10,568 bases of DNA, taken from NCBI GenBank assembly GCA_050694015.1, contig JBOGWY010000184.1:1-10568 (forward strand), read 5' to 3'. The position numbers and the translations under genes are program-made. How positions within the stretch are numbered: position 1 is the stretch's first letter; the number at the start of each line of letters is the position of its first letter. Origin of the DNA: JBOGWY01 sp050694015. Lineage in GTDB: Bacteria > Actinomycetota > CADDZG01 > WHSQ01. This document shows positions 1-6,338 of this stretch, in pieces. Under the pieces are notes generated by a model. The model did no database searches. It was not told the DNA's origin and saw only the letters and a list, made by a program, of their open reading frames with translations.

Positions 1-992
1 GTCTCGATGATCGGGAGCGCCGTCAGCGACCCGCCGCCGAGCTCGTCGGAGAGCTTCGCGGCGCGCTCGAGCAGCCGCGAGTGCAGGTAGAAGACGTCGC
101 CGGGGAACGCCTCTCGGCCGGGCGGCCGGCGGAGCAGCAGCGACAGCGTGCGGTACGCCGTCGCCTGCTTCGAGAGATCGTCGTACACGATCAGTGCGTG
201 CTCGCCGTTGTACATCCAGTGCGCGCCGAACGCGGCGCCGGAGTACGGCGCGATGTACTGGAACGGAGCCGGGTCGGACGCCGGGGCGTTGACGACGACC
301 GTGTATTCGAGAGCGCCGCGCTCCTCGAGAGCGGCGACGACCTCGGCAACCGTGGAGGCCTTCTGACCGACGGCTACGTAGATGCATTTCACGGCCTTGT
401 CGGTGCCCCACAGCTCGCGCTGGTTGATGATGGCGTCGATCGCGATCGCCGTCTTACCCGTCTGGCGGTCGCCGATGATGAGCTCGCGCTGGCCGCGACC
501 GATCGGGATCATGCCGTCGATCGCCTTGATACCCGTCTGCAGCGGCTCGTGGACGGGCTGGCGCGCGGTGACGCCGGGGGCCTGTACCTCGAGGTTGCGG
601 CGGGTCTCGGCCTTGATCGGGCCTTTGCCGTCGATCGGCTCGCCGAGCGCGTTCACGACGCGGCCGAGAAGACCGTCGCCGACGCCGACCGAGAGGATCC
701 GACCGGTCTGCTTGACCTGGTTGCCTTCTTCGATGTGCGAGTCGTCGCCCAGCACGACGGCGCCGATGACGTCCTCATCGAGGTTCATCGCGAGGCCGAT
801 CGTCCCGCCGGGGAACTCGAGCATCTCGTTGGCCATGACGCCCGGGAGACCCTCGATGCGGGCGATACCGTCACCGACGTCGCGCACGTAACCGACCTGC
901 TCCTGCTCGATCGTCGGCTTGAAGTCGGTGACGAACTGCCTCAGAACCGAGGAGATCTCCTTGGGGTCGATAGAAAGTTCTTTCTGAGCCAT
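1..992 (-). CDS. atpA: F1Fo ATP synthase alpha subunit AtpA, N-terminal 330 residues (cut by window edge)
   Basis: This is the non-catalytic nucleotide-binding alpha subunit of the F1 head of the ATP synthase. About 330 residues are visible out of the usual 500-550; the C-terminal part lies beyond the left edge. The N-terminal beta-barrel domain covers roughly residues 25-95. The Walker A motif GDRQTGKT is at residues 174-181, followed by VGQKAST near 208-214 and the acidic strand ALIVYDDLSKQA at about 266-277. PFQYIAPYSGAAFG near 243-256 is a typical alpha-subunit stretch. The ATG shares one base with the atpH stop (TAATG), so translation is probably coupled, and GAGGGG a few bases upstream serves as ribosome binding site. 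Identity as alpha rather than beta rests on Q177 in the P-loop and on the position after atpH. No frame damage is seen. Confidence 0.98.
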   Translation of the reverse strand, partial: MAQKELSIDPKEISSVLRQFVTDFKPTIEQEQVGYVRDVGDGIARIEGLPGVMANEMLEFPGGTIGLAMNLDEDVIGAVVLGDDSHIEEGNQVKQTGRILSVGVGDGLLGRVVNALGEPIDGKGPIKAETRRNLEVQAPGVTARQPVHEPLQTGIKAIDGMIPIGRGQRELIIGDRQTGKTAIAIDAIINQRELWGTDKAVKCIYVAVGQKASTVAEVVAALEERGALEYTVVVNAPASDPAPFQYIAPYSGAAFGAHWMYNGEHALIVYDDLSKQATAYRTLSLLLRRPPGREAFPGDVFYLHSRLLERAAKLSDELGGGSLTALPIIE

Positions 993-1528
993 TAGCCCCT
1001 CACCTGTTCTTTCAGTAGTTGCAGACGGCGCGTGATGGTGCCGTCGATGACCGTGTCTCCGACCTTGGCGACGACCCCGCCGAGCACCGACGGGTCGACG
1101 ACGACGCGTACCTCGACCTTCTTGCCGGTCGCTTTGGAGAGCGCCTGGGCGAGAGCCTTCTGCTGCTTCTCGTCGAGGGGTACGGCGGACCGCACGTCCG
1201 CGACGACCGAGTTGCGAGCCTCCGCGGCGATCGCGGTCAGCTGCTCGAGGATCTCCGGGAGCTGACGACCGCGGCCCTGCTCGACGACCATCGCGAGCAG
1301 CGCCAGCGTGTGCGGCGAGACCTTGTCGGCGAGCAGCTCGTCGAGCACCTTCGTCCGCTGCACCCGGTCGATGCTGCGATCGGACAGCGCCTGCTTCAGC
1401 TCGTGATTGCTCTCGAGCACCTTGCCGAACCGGTACAGCTCGTCTTCGACGCGGTCGAGCTCTCCCTCGGCCTGGACGACGCGAAAGAGCGCCTCTGCGT
1501 ATCCACGGATGAGCTCGTTGGTCGCCAT
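992..1528 (-). CDS. atpH: F1Fo ATP synthase delta subunit AtpH
   Basis: This is the delta subunit (OSCP family), which sits on top of the F1 head and ties it to the peripheral stalk formed by subunit b. The 178-residue length is normal for the family. The N-terminal helical domain begins with the typical RGYAEALF pattern (residues 8-15). The C-terminal part ends with the family signature around residues 148-168: VLGGVVAKVGDTVIDGTI followed by TRRLQ. The ATG overlaps the atpF stop by one base (TGATG) and the TAA overlaps the atpA start by one base, so it is embedded in the operon with coupled translation. It is a separate gene, unlike in Mycobacterium where delta is fused to a b-type domain. 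Identification is firm by sequence pattern and context. Confidence 0.96.
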   Translation of the reverse strand: MATNELIRGYAEALFRVVQAEGELDRVEDELYRFGKVLESNHELKQALSDRSIDRVQRTKVLDELLADKVSPHTLALLAMVVEQGRGRQLPEILEQLTAIAAEARNSVVADVRSAVPLDEKQQKALAQALSKATGKKVEVRVVVDPSVLGGVVAKVGDTVIDGTITRRLQLLKEQVRG

Positions 1529-2097
1529 CAGTTGTTCCTGGCTCCCGAACCGGCGACCTCACGGATGTATGCGTCGACGAGCTCGCGGTGCGTGTTGCCG
1601 TCAAGCGCGCGGCCCACGACCTTCTCGGCGAGCTCCAACGAGAGATCCCCGATCGTGGTCTGCAGTTCGCTCACCGTGCGGGCACGCTCGGCCTCGAGCT
1701 GCTCCTGCGCGCGGGCGACGATCTGCTGCGCTTCCTGATCGGCCTTGGCCGTGATGTCCTTGCGGACCTGCTCGGCCGCCTGGCGCGCCTCTTCGATGAT
1801 GCGATTGGCCTCGCTACGCGCCTCGGCGAGCTGCTTCTTGTATTCCTCGAGCTGAGTCGCGGCCTCGTTCTTCGCCGACTCCGCCGCTTCGAGGTTCTGT
1901 TGGATCGTCTGTTCACGCTTCTCCATCGCGCCCCGGATCGCGGGGAACGCTTTCCGCGACAGGACGAACACGACGACGATGAAACAGAGCGTTCCCCATA
2001 TGAGTTCGTCGACCGCGGGGAGGATCAGATCCATGCCCGAAGGTTCCTCGGCGTGCCCGCCTTCTTCCTGGGCGAGCAACAGAAGGTTCTGCCACAT
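1528..2097 (-). CDS. atpF: F1Fo ATP synthase b subunit AtpF
   Basis: This is the b subunit, the membrane-anchored peripheral stalk linking subunit a to delta and alpha. It has 189 residues. A hydrophilic N-terminal stretch of about 30 residues is followed by one membrane helix at about 33-47 (IWGTLCFIVVVFVLS). After the conserved FPAIRGAMEKRE segment (51-62) comes a long Ala/Glu/Arg/Gln-rich helix with heptad character to about residue 145 and a short C-terminal delta-binding part. The start is supported by a strong GGGAGGGGAA ribosome binding site, in the 17-base gap after atpE. Only one b gene is seen in the window, so the stalk is probably a homodimer unless a second copy lies elsewhere. 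The N-terminal leader resembles the one on AtpE (see findings). Confidence 0.96.
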   Translation of the reverse strand: MWQNLLLLAQEEGGHAEEPSGMDLILPAVDELIWGTLCFIVVVFVLSRKAFPAIRGAMEKREQTIQQNLEAAESAKNEAATQLEEYKKQLAEARSEANRIIEEARQAAEQVRKDITAKADQEAQQIVARAQEQLEAERARTVSELQTTIGDLSLELAEKVVGRALDGNTHRELVDAYIREVAGSGARNN

Positions 2098-2114
2098 AAC
2101 TGTTCCCCTCCCGA

Positions 2115-2375
2115 TCAGACGATGAAGGCGAGAACGAAACCGATCAGGGCGAGTGCCTCGATCAGGGCGAAACCAAGGAACATCGTGGTGCGGGTCTCAC
2201 CGGCGGTCTCCGGCTGACGAGCCATCGCCTCGATCGCGCTCGAGAACACAAGACCGACGCCGATGCCCGGGCCGATCGCCGCGAGCCCATATACGAGCCC
2301 GTGGGCCAGCGAGGCGAGACCCTCGTCGGTGACACCGGCACCTTCCTGCGCCAGATTCAAAGCCACATCGATCAT
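2115..2375 (-). CDS. atpE: F1Fo ATP synthase c subunit AtpE
   Basis: This is the c subunit, a two-helix hairpin that forms the rotating ring of Fo. It has 86 residues. Helix 1 (about 25-50) carries the glycine-rich packing pattern GPGIGVG. The polar loop RQPE is at 53-56. Helix 2 (about 64-86) carries the ion-binding carboxylate Glu73 in LIEALALIGF. The residues after Glu73 are Ala and Leu rather than the Ser/Thr found in sodium-binding rings, so the ring most likely carries protons. About 22 residues precede helix 1, a longer leader than in E. coli. The ribosome binding site AAAGGAGGAA is the strongest in the operon, in keeping with the many c copies needed per complex. Spacing is 24 bases after atpB and 17 before atpF. 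Confidence 0.97.
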   Translation of the reverse strand: MIDVALNLAQEGAGVTDEGLASLAHGLVYGLAAIGPGIGVGLVFSSAIEAMARQPETAGETRTTMFLGFALIEALALIGFVLAFIV

Positions 2376-2399
2376 CTGCGTTCCTCCTTTGTCTTTCGC

Positions 2400-3284
2400 T
2401 TAAGCGGCTGTCGTCTGTAGACCTTCGGTCTCCGTCACGGGCTCGTGTTTCGTGGGTTTGGTCGGATCCGCGTGCGCACCGCCGACCTCGTGCTCGTCGT
2501 GATCGCCGTGCCCGTGGATCGACTCGGCGATGTAGAAGGCGGTCAGCAACGTGAAGATGTAGGCCTGGATGCTGATCACCAGCAGCTCGAACACGATCAG
2601 GCCGCAAGCGACGATGAACGTGACGATGCCCAGCGGCAGCGTGAACAGCTTGAAGTCCACGAAGATGTTGGTGACCAGGAACTCGTGTGTGAACAGGAAG
2701 AAGATCGTCAGCAGCACGTGGCCGGCCATCATGTTGGCGAAGAGTCGGATCGCCAGCGTGAGGGGCCGGATGATGAAGACCGAGAAGAGCTCGATCGGCG
2801 TGAGGATCACGTAGATGCCCTTCGGTACTCCGGGCGGGAACAGCGTGTCCTTGAAGTAGCCGAGCTTCTGCTTCTTGATCCCGACGAAGTTGAAGATGAT
2901 GTACGTCAGCAGCGACAGCGCGGCGGGGATCGCCATCCGGGACGTGACCGGGAAGTTGATGCCCGGGACGATCTCGAGCAGGTTCATGAAGAAGATGAAG
3001 AAGAAGAGCGACGCGAGGTAGTTCGCGTACTTAACGCCCTCCGGTCCGATCACATCGACCGCGATCTGGTTGCGGACGAAGCCGTAGGCCGACTCGCCGA
3101 TCGCTCGGATCCCCCTTGGGACGAGGGGACCGCGTCGGGCGGCGAGCAGGAAGAACGTGATGCACAAGAGCGAGGCAACGATCATCAACAGCGAGACGCG
3201 GTTGAGTTCGAAAGGTGTCCCCTCGAACGCGATGGGATCCCACAGGAAGAGATGGAACGGATCCAACTCGATCGCAAGAGTCAT
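2400..3284 (-). CDS. atpB: F1Fo ATP synthase a subunit AtpB
   Basis: This is the a subunit of Fo, which forms the two proton half-channels against the c-ring. It has 294 residues with several membrane helices: about 29-48, 88-107, 117-136, 156-175, 183-200 and 213-252. The essential arginine is Arg180 in RPLTLAIRLFANMMAGH (E. coli Arg210). The channel residues that are Glu219 and His245 in E. coli appear swapped here as His189 and Glu233, a covariation known in other a subunits. After the last helix comes an unusual hydrophilic tail of about 40 residues, starting with a His/Asp/Glu-rich stretch (257-271). The start has a GAGGAG ribosome binding site 7 bases upstream, and the atpI stop lies 3 bases before it. 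Followed by atpE. Confidence 0.97.
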   Translation of the reverse strand: MTLAIELDPFHLFLWDPIAFEGTPFELNRVSLLMIVASLLCITFFLLAARRGPLVPRGIRAIGESAYGFVRNQIAVDVIGPEGVKYANYLASLFFFIFFMNLLEIVPGINFPVTSRMAIPAALSLLTYIIFNFVGIKKQKLGYFKDTLFPPGVPKGIYVILTPIELFSVFIIRPLTLAIRLFANMMAGHVLLTIFFLFTHEFLVTNIFVDFKLFTLPLGIVTFIVACGLIVFELLVISIQAYIFTLLTAFYIAESIHGHGDHDEHEVGGAHADPTKPTKHEPVTETEGLQTTAA

Positions 3285-3287
3285 GCG

Positions 3288-3692
3288 TTAGCTCCTCATC
3301 CTTACGGCTTCGTCGGTGGTCACTTGCTTCGCGGGATAGGCACGAGCTGCCTCCCACAGAACGAGTACGAGATGGCTGCCTATCAGAGTTAGACCGGTCA
3401 CTTCGAAGGTCACGATGTCGAGCGCCTGCAGCGCGAGGGCGATCGCCGTGAGCACGGCGAGGCCCAGCGTGAACGCGACCATCCCGGCGGCGAGTAGGAG
3501 CTTGGGGTTTTTCTCGGCGACGCCGCCGATGATGCGGGCCGAGAGCCACAGGTTGAGGAGCGTCATGCCGAGCCCGATCGCCCCGGAGAGGGCGTAACCG
3601 GAGCCGCCGAAGACCCACAGCGCCGCGATGAGCACGGGAGCCACGAGGAGACCTCGTTTCACGATCCGGCCCACCATCTGCAGTTCGATCAC
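3288..3692 (-). CDS. atpI: AtpI-like ATP synthase accessory membrane protein
   Basis: This is a small membrane protein of 134 residues with four predicted helices (about 13-29, 31-52, 66-88 and 95-114), matching the size, topology and position of ATP synthase protein I (AtpI/UncI family). In other bacteria AtpI assists c-ring assembly, and together with AtpZ it has been linked to magnesium or calcium uptake; that role here is inferred. I chose the GTG start at 3692 because it forms a GTGA overlap with the atpZ stop and has GGAAGGG about 9 bases upstream. The frame stays open further upstream to 3773, but that part lies within atpZ. An ATG five codons inside lacks a ribosome binding site. Sequence conservation is low in this family, so identity rests partly on context. 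Confidence 0.85.
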   Translation of the reverse strand: MIELQMVGRIVKRGLLVAPVLIAALWVFGGSGYALSGAIGLGMTLLNLWLSARIIGGVAEKNPKLLLAAGMVAFTLGLAVLTAIALALQALDIVTFEVTGLTLIGSHLVLVLWEAARAYPAKQVTTDEAVRMRS

Positions 3693-3946
3693 GGCTTCGT
3701 GCCCTTCCTCGCCGCCTCTATCTGGCTGCGACTCCGACTGGCGTAATAAACGTGCATGACCCCACCGATCCAACCGACGACCCCACCTACGACCTGGCCC
3801 CAGGGGTCGAAGCCGAGCCAGCCTTCCAGCAACTTGCCCAGGAACCAGAAGAGGAACACCGCCCCCGCGAATTCGAAGGCGAGGCTCAGTCCCTTCCCGA
3901 CCTCGGCGCCCGCGGGGCGGTATCTCTGAGGACGGTTGCTCGCCAT
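3689..3946 (-). CDS. atpZ: AtpZ-like protein, first gene of the ATP synthase operon
   Basis: This is an 85-residue protein with a basic hydrophilic N-terminus and two membrane helices (about 19-38 and 49-68). The second is rich in glycine (WGQVVGGVVGWIGGVMH). This is the architecture of AtpZ (F0F1-ATPase subunit / ATPase gene 1 family), which commonly precedes atpI. Its function is poorly known; with AtpI it was proposed to form a divalent cation channel in alkaliphilic Bacillus, which I do not extend to this organism. The start at 3946 is supported by AAGGGGTG about 5 bases upstream; the frame remains open up to 4102, but the extra residues look like non-coding control region. The stop overlaps the atpI GTG. 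Confidence 0.85.
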   Translation of the reverse strand: MASNRPQRYRPAGAEVGKGLSLAFEFAGAVFLFWFLGKLLEGWLGFDPWGQVVGGVVGWIGGVMHVYYASRSRSQIEAARKGTKP

Positions 3947-4025
3947 CGAGTCACCCCTTAAGCGGTACTGCCGGGGCGCCCCGCCAACCGACCGAGCGCC
4001 TGGATCCACTGCTGGGAAGGGCGCC

Positions 4026-4053
4026 ACCCTAACCCATTTTCCGAGCTTGTGAA
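4026..4053 (-). promoter_or_regulatory. Putative promoter of the atpZIBEFHA operon
   Basis: Reading the minus strand, TTCACA (4053-4048, five of six matches to TTGACA) is followed after 16 bases by TAGGGT (4031-4026, the TAnnnT form of a -10 box). This would start transcription near 4019 and give a leader of about 70 bases before atpZ. It is the only pairing of this quality I found in the gap. The -35 box lies within the CRP-like palindrome. The match is by eye, and the -10 is weak at the inner positions. Confidence 0.45.
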
Positions 4054-4065
4054 AGTTTTCACAAG
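4046..4065. promoter_or_regulatory. CRP/GlxR-type operator palindrome
   Basis: A perfect inverted repeat has arms CTTGTGAAA and TTTCACAAG separated by GT. Its core, 4048-4063, is exactly TGTGA-N6-TCACA, the consensus bound by cAMP receptor proteins of the CRP family (E. coli CRP, M. tuberculosis Rv3676, Corynebacterium GlxR). It is an A/T-rich island in a very GC-rich region, 102-117 bases upstream of atpZ and about 130-145 upstream of the divergent gene. It covers the predicted -35 of the ATP synthase promoter (centre near -36.5), a geometry suggesting repression rather than classical class II activation at -41.5. For the divergent gene, a TACGGT at 4106-4111 would put the centre near -62, close to class I activation. 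Regulator identity is inferred. Confidence 0.6.
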
Positions 4066-4131
4066 CCCCCTTCCGGAGCCGCTTTTGAGGACCTCCGCCC
4101 ACCCCTACGGTGGGTTCAGCGGCCGAGACGA

Positions 4132-4155
4132 CCGGGCGCGGGGAGCCCGCGCCGG
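4132..4155. other. GC-rich hairpin in the divergent control region
   Basis: CCGG-G-CGCGGG, loop GAG, then CCCGCGCCGG can fold into a stem of 10 base pairs with one bulged G. No T-run follows on either strand, so it is not a standard intrinsic terminator. It would lie in the 5' leader of the AbiEi/DUF559 gene if that gene starts transcription near 4118, just before the ribosome binding site at 4177-4183. It may be chance in such GC-rich DNA. Confidence 0.35.
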
Positions 4156-4192
4156 ACTCCGCCCTCTACACCCACCAGAGAGGTCGGCAAGA

Positions 4193-5200
4193 GTGCTGAA
4201 TCGTGTGACGACGATCACGGCGCGATCACGCCTGAGCAGATCCCCTGTCGGGATGCAACGCGATGCGGAATACCTCCGCTTGGCGGCCCAACAGCTCGGT
4301 TTGATCACGAGAAGGCAACTCCTCATGCTCGGTCTCACGGAGAGGATGATCGACATCCGCATCGCACGCGGGGCCCTGGTCGTCGTTCATCCCGGCGTCT
4401 ATCGAGTTGCCGGCGTCCCGGTCACGTGGGAGCAAAGACTCCTTGCGGCGTGTTTCTGGGCCGGGCGAGACGGCGCGGCCTCGTTCCGAGCCGCCGGGAA
4501 GCTGTGGGAGTTCGATGCGGTTCCGGTCGGGTTCGTAGAGATCTCGGCCACTCGCAAGTTGGACGACCGCCGCGTTCACGTCCACCGGTTGAACCTCGCG
4601 GCGCACGAGGTGACGAGGCGCCGCGGCATCCCCGTCACCGATCCAACGCGGACGCTCCTCGATCTAGGCGCGGTCCTTCCCATCAACGATCTTGAAGCTG
4701 CGTTAGAGAGCGCGCTCCGAAAGAAGCTCACTCGTCTCCCCCTCTTGTTGGAACGTTTCGATTCGTGGACGCGGCCGGGTCGGCGTGGCGCCGGCAAGTG
4801 GCGACGACTTCTCGAGATCCGAGATCCGGGACAGCCACCAACCGCCAGCTATCTGGAGACTCTGATGTCCCAGCTAGCACGCGAATACGACCTCGGTGAG
4901 CTCCAACGTCAATACGTCGTGCGGGATGCGACGGGTCGCTTCGTGGCCCGGCTCGACTTCGCACTGCCCGAGATCCGCTTTGGTATCGAGACCAACGGAG
5001 GCGATCCGCACCTCGGTCGTAAACCGTGGGAAGGCGACCAACAACGGGGCAACAACTTCATCCTGGTCGATTGGGACGTGCTCAACTTTCCGTGGAGCCG
5101 CATCACGAAGGACCGCGCGGGCGTTGCGCGCGAGGTTCAGGAGACAGTGAGGATGCTCACCCACCTCAGAGGTGGGCACAGAGGCTCAAACGCGGGCTAG
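4193..5200 (+). CDS. AbiEi-like winged-helix / DUF559 (Vsr-like nuclease fold) protein
   Basis: The first part (about residues 22-80: LAAQQLGLITRRQLL, then RIARGALVVVHPGVYRVAG) looks like the winged-helix N-terminus of AbiEi-type antitoxins and related regulators. The last part (about 216-325) looks like DUF559, with the Vsr-like restriction-endonuclease fold: SYLE (219-222), RLDFALPE (253-260), FGIETNGGDPHL (263-274) and VDWDVLNFPWS (292-302). Candidate acidic residues are Glu222, Asp255 and Glu266. The usual E-x-DG is here E-T-N-G. Such fusions are common in actinobacteria and of unknown function; there is no AbiEii toxin gene beside it, so a toxin-antitoxin role is unsupported. I chose GTG 4193 for its AGAGAGG site 9 bases upstream; the ATG at 4253 (residue 21) fits the usual family start and is the main alternative. 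Its TAG shares CTAG with the wecA stop. Confidence 0.8.
   Translation: MLNRVTTITARSRLSRSPVGMQRDAEYLRLAAQQLGLITRRQLLMLGLTERMIDIRIARGALVVVHPGVYRVAGVPVTWEQRLLAACFWAGRDGAASFRAAGKLWEFDAVPVGFVEISATRKLDDRRVHVHRLNLAAHEVTRRRGIPVTDPTRTLLDLGAVLPINDLEAALESALRKKLTRLPLLLERFDSWTRPGRRGAGKWRRLLEIRDPGQPPTASYLETLMSQLAREYDLGELQRQYVVRDATGRFVARLDFALPEIRFGIETNGGDPHLGRKPWEGDQQRGNNFILVDWDVLNFPWSRITKDRAGVAREVQETVRMLTHLRGGHRGSNAG
5160..5176. terminator. Hairpin near the 3' ends of the DUF559 gene and wecA
   Basis: CCCACCT, loop CAG, AGGTGGG forms a perfect 7-base-pair stem. It lies 22 bases before the end of the plus-strand gene and, for the minus strand, about 20 bases past the wecA stop. That is a reasonable place to end wecA transcripts. 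There is no T-run, so only a hairpin-type (U-less) or Rho-assisted terminator is possible. No other terminator is visible at this convergent junction. Confidence 0.3.
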
Positions 5201-6330
5201 GGGCGGGTGCGGTCTTGGAACGCCTTGGTCAAGACCGGGAAGAGCGTGTAGAGCACCAGAGCTGCGACGGCCACGGGCAACACGAAGATCAGGTTGGTCC
5301 GGCCCAGGATCGAGAACGACAGTGCGGCCCCCGCGGCGAGCGCCGACCACACGTACATCACGATGACCGCTTGTCGGTGGCCGTGGCCAAGGTCCATGAG
5401 TCGGTGATGCAGGTGCTCCTTGTCGGCGTGGAAGACGCTCCTCCTCTTCCGCGCCCTCCGGATGATCGCGAGCAACGCGTCGAGGATCGGCAACGCGACG
5501 ACCGACAACGGGATCAGCAGCGGGGCGTACTGCAGGAACGCAGCCGAGGTCGAATCCGATTCGAGCGGGACCGCCGGCGCGCCCTGGATGCCCGCGATCG
5601 TTGCGGCCCCCAGGACGAGGCCGAGCGTCATGCTCCCCGAGTCCCCCATGAAGATCCGTGCGGGATGGAAGTTGTGCCGGAGGAAGCCGAGGGCGGCACC
5701 CACGACGATGATCGCGATGATCGGCGCCGCCGACGCGGCCCCGATACCCCCGAGCCGGTACGTGTAGACGAAGAAGGCCGAACCGGAGATGGCGACGATG
5801 CCGGCGGCGAGCCCGTCGAGCCCGTCGATCAGGTTCACCGCGTTGATCATCAACACGAGCCACGCGACCGTCACGAGCACGGACACGTCCTGACCCAACG
5901 CGTACACGTCGCCGTTCGGCAGGAACAACTGGTTCATACGGAGACCGGAGAGGAACAGGATGCCCGAGGCGAACACCTGACCGGCGAGCTTCACCGGCGC
6001 CGGCAACGCGTGCATGTCGTCGACCGCGCCCAGAGCGAAGATCACGACGCCCGCGGCCAGGATGCCGATCGGAGCGGACGTCTGCGTCAGGATCTCGCGG
6101 AACGTCGCATCCTCGGGGCTCATCGCGGGGATGAACATCGCCGCGATCCCGGCCCCCACCAACCCGACGAAGATCGCGAGCCCACCGAGCGTCGGCGTCG
6201 GCTTCGCGTGCACCTTGCGATCGTTCGGGTGGTCGATCGCACCGATCTTGACCGACAGCCACACCACCCCCGGCGTGGCCGCGAACGCGAGCACTCCCGC
6301 GATCAGGCCAAGGATCAGGTACGGGGTCAC
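5197..6330 (-). CDS. wecA: Polyprenyl-phosphate GlcNAc-1-phosphate transferase (WecA/TagO/Rfe type)
   Basis: This integral membrane enzyme of the PNPT family transfers a sugar-1-phosphate, probably GlcNAc-1-phosphate, from UDP to polyprenyl phosphate on the cytoplasmic face, starting cell-wall linker or surface glycan synthesis. It has 377 residues, about ten or eleven membrane helices, and all family motifs: Asp104-Asp105 (GAVDD), NLIDGLDGLAAG (166-177), FMGDSGS (227-233) and the HLHH motif (306-309) in a cytoplasmic loop. The HLHH motif and lack of MraY-specific features favour WecA/TagO over MraY; exact acceptor and sugar are inferred. The start is GTG with GAGGAG 5 bases upstream, overlapping the end of glyA 8 bases away. 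In mycobacteria the homologous gene directly precedes atpI, so the context is conserved apart from the intervening plus-strand gene. Confidence 0.93.
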   Translation of the reverse strand: MTPYLILGLIAGVLAFAATPGVVWLSVKIGAIDHPNDRKVHAKPTPTLGGLAIFVGLVGAGIAAMFIPAMSPEDATFREILTQTSAPIGILAAGVVIFALGAVDDMHALPAPVKLAGQVFASGILFLSGLRMNQLFLPNGDVYALGQDVSVLVTVAWLVLMINAVNLIDGLDGLAAGIVAISGSAFFVYTYRLGGIGAASAAPIIAIIVVGAALGFLRHNFHPARIFMGDSGSMTLGLVLGAATIAGIQGAPAVPLESDSTSAAFLQYAPLLIPLSVVALPILDALLAIIRRARKRRSVFHADKEHLHHRLMDLGHGHRQAVIVMYVWSALAAGAALSFSILGRTNLIFVLPVAVAALVLYTLFPVLTKAFQDRTRP

Positions 6331-6338
6331 GGTTCTCC

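Noticed and set aside
81..995. A 304-codon plus-strand frame opposite atpA
   Set aside because: Antisense to AtpA with its intact P-loop; no recognisable domain in the translated frame.
2115..2375. Sodium-dependent ATP synthase c-ring
   Set aside because: The residues next to Glu73 (Ala, Leu) lack the Ser/Thr and Gln ligands of sodium-binding c subunits.
2445..3392. A 315-codon plus-strand frame opposite atpB
   Set aside because: Highly charged, low-complexity product antisense to the firmly identified a subunit; a GC-driven shadow.
3947..4102. N-terminal extension of atpZ to an ATG at 4102
   Set aside because: It would run over the promoter and CRP-like palindrome; the ATG at 3946 has a good ribosome binding site and matches the family start.
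4049..4192. Longer AbiEi/DUF559 frame from GTG 4049
   Set aside because: This GTG is inside the regulatory palindrome and the extension has no family similarity or ribosome binding site.
4253..5200. Complete AbiE toxin-antitoxin system
   Set aside because: Only an AbiEi-like N-terminal domain is present; no AbiEii nucleotidyltransferase gene lies on either side.
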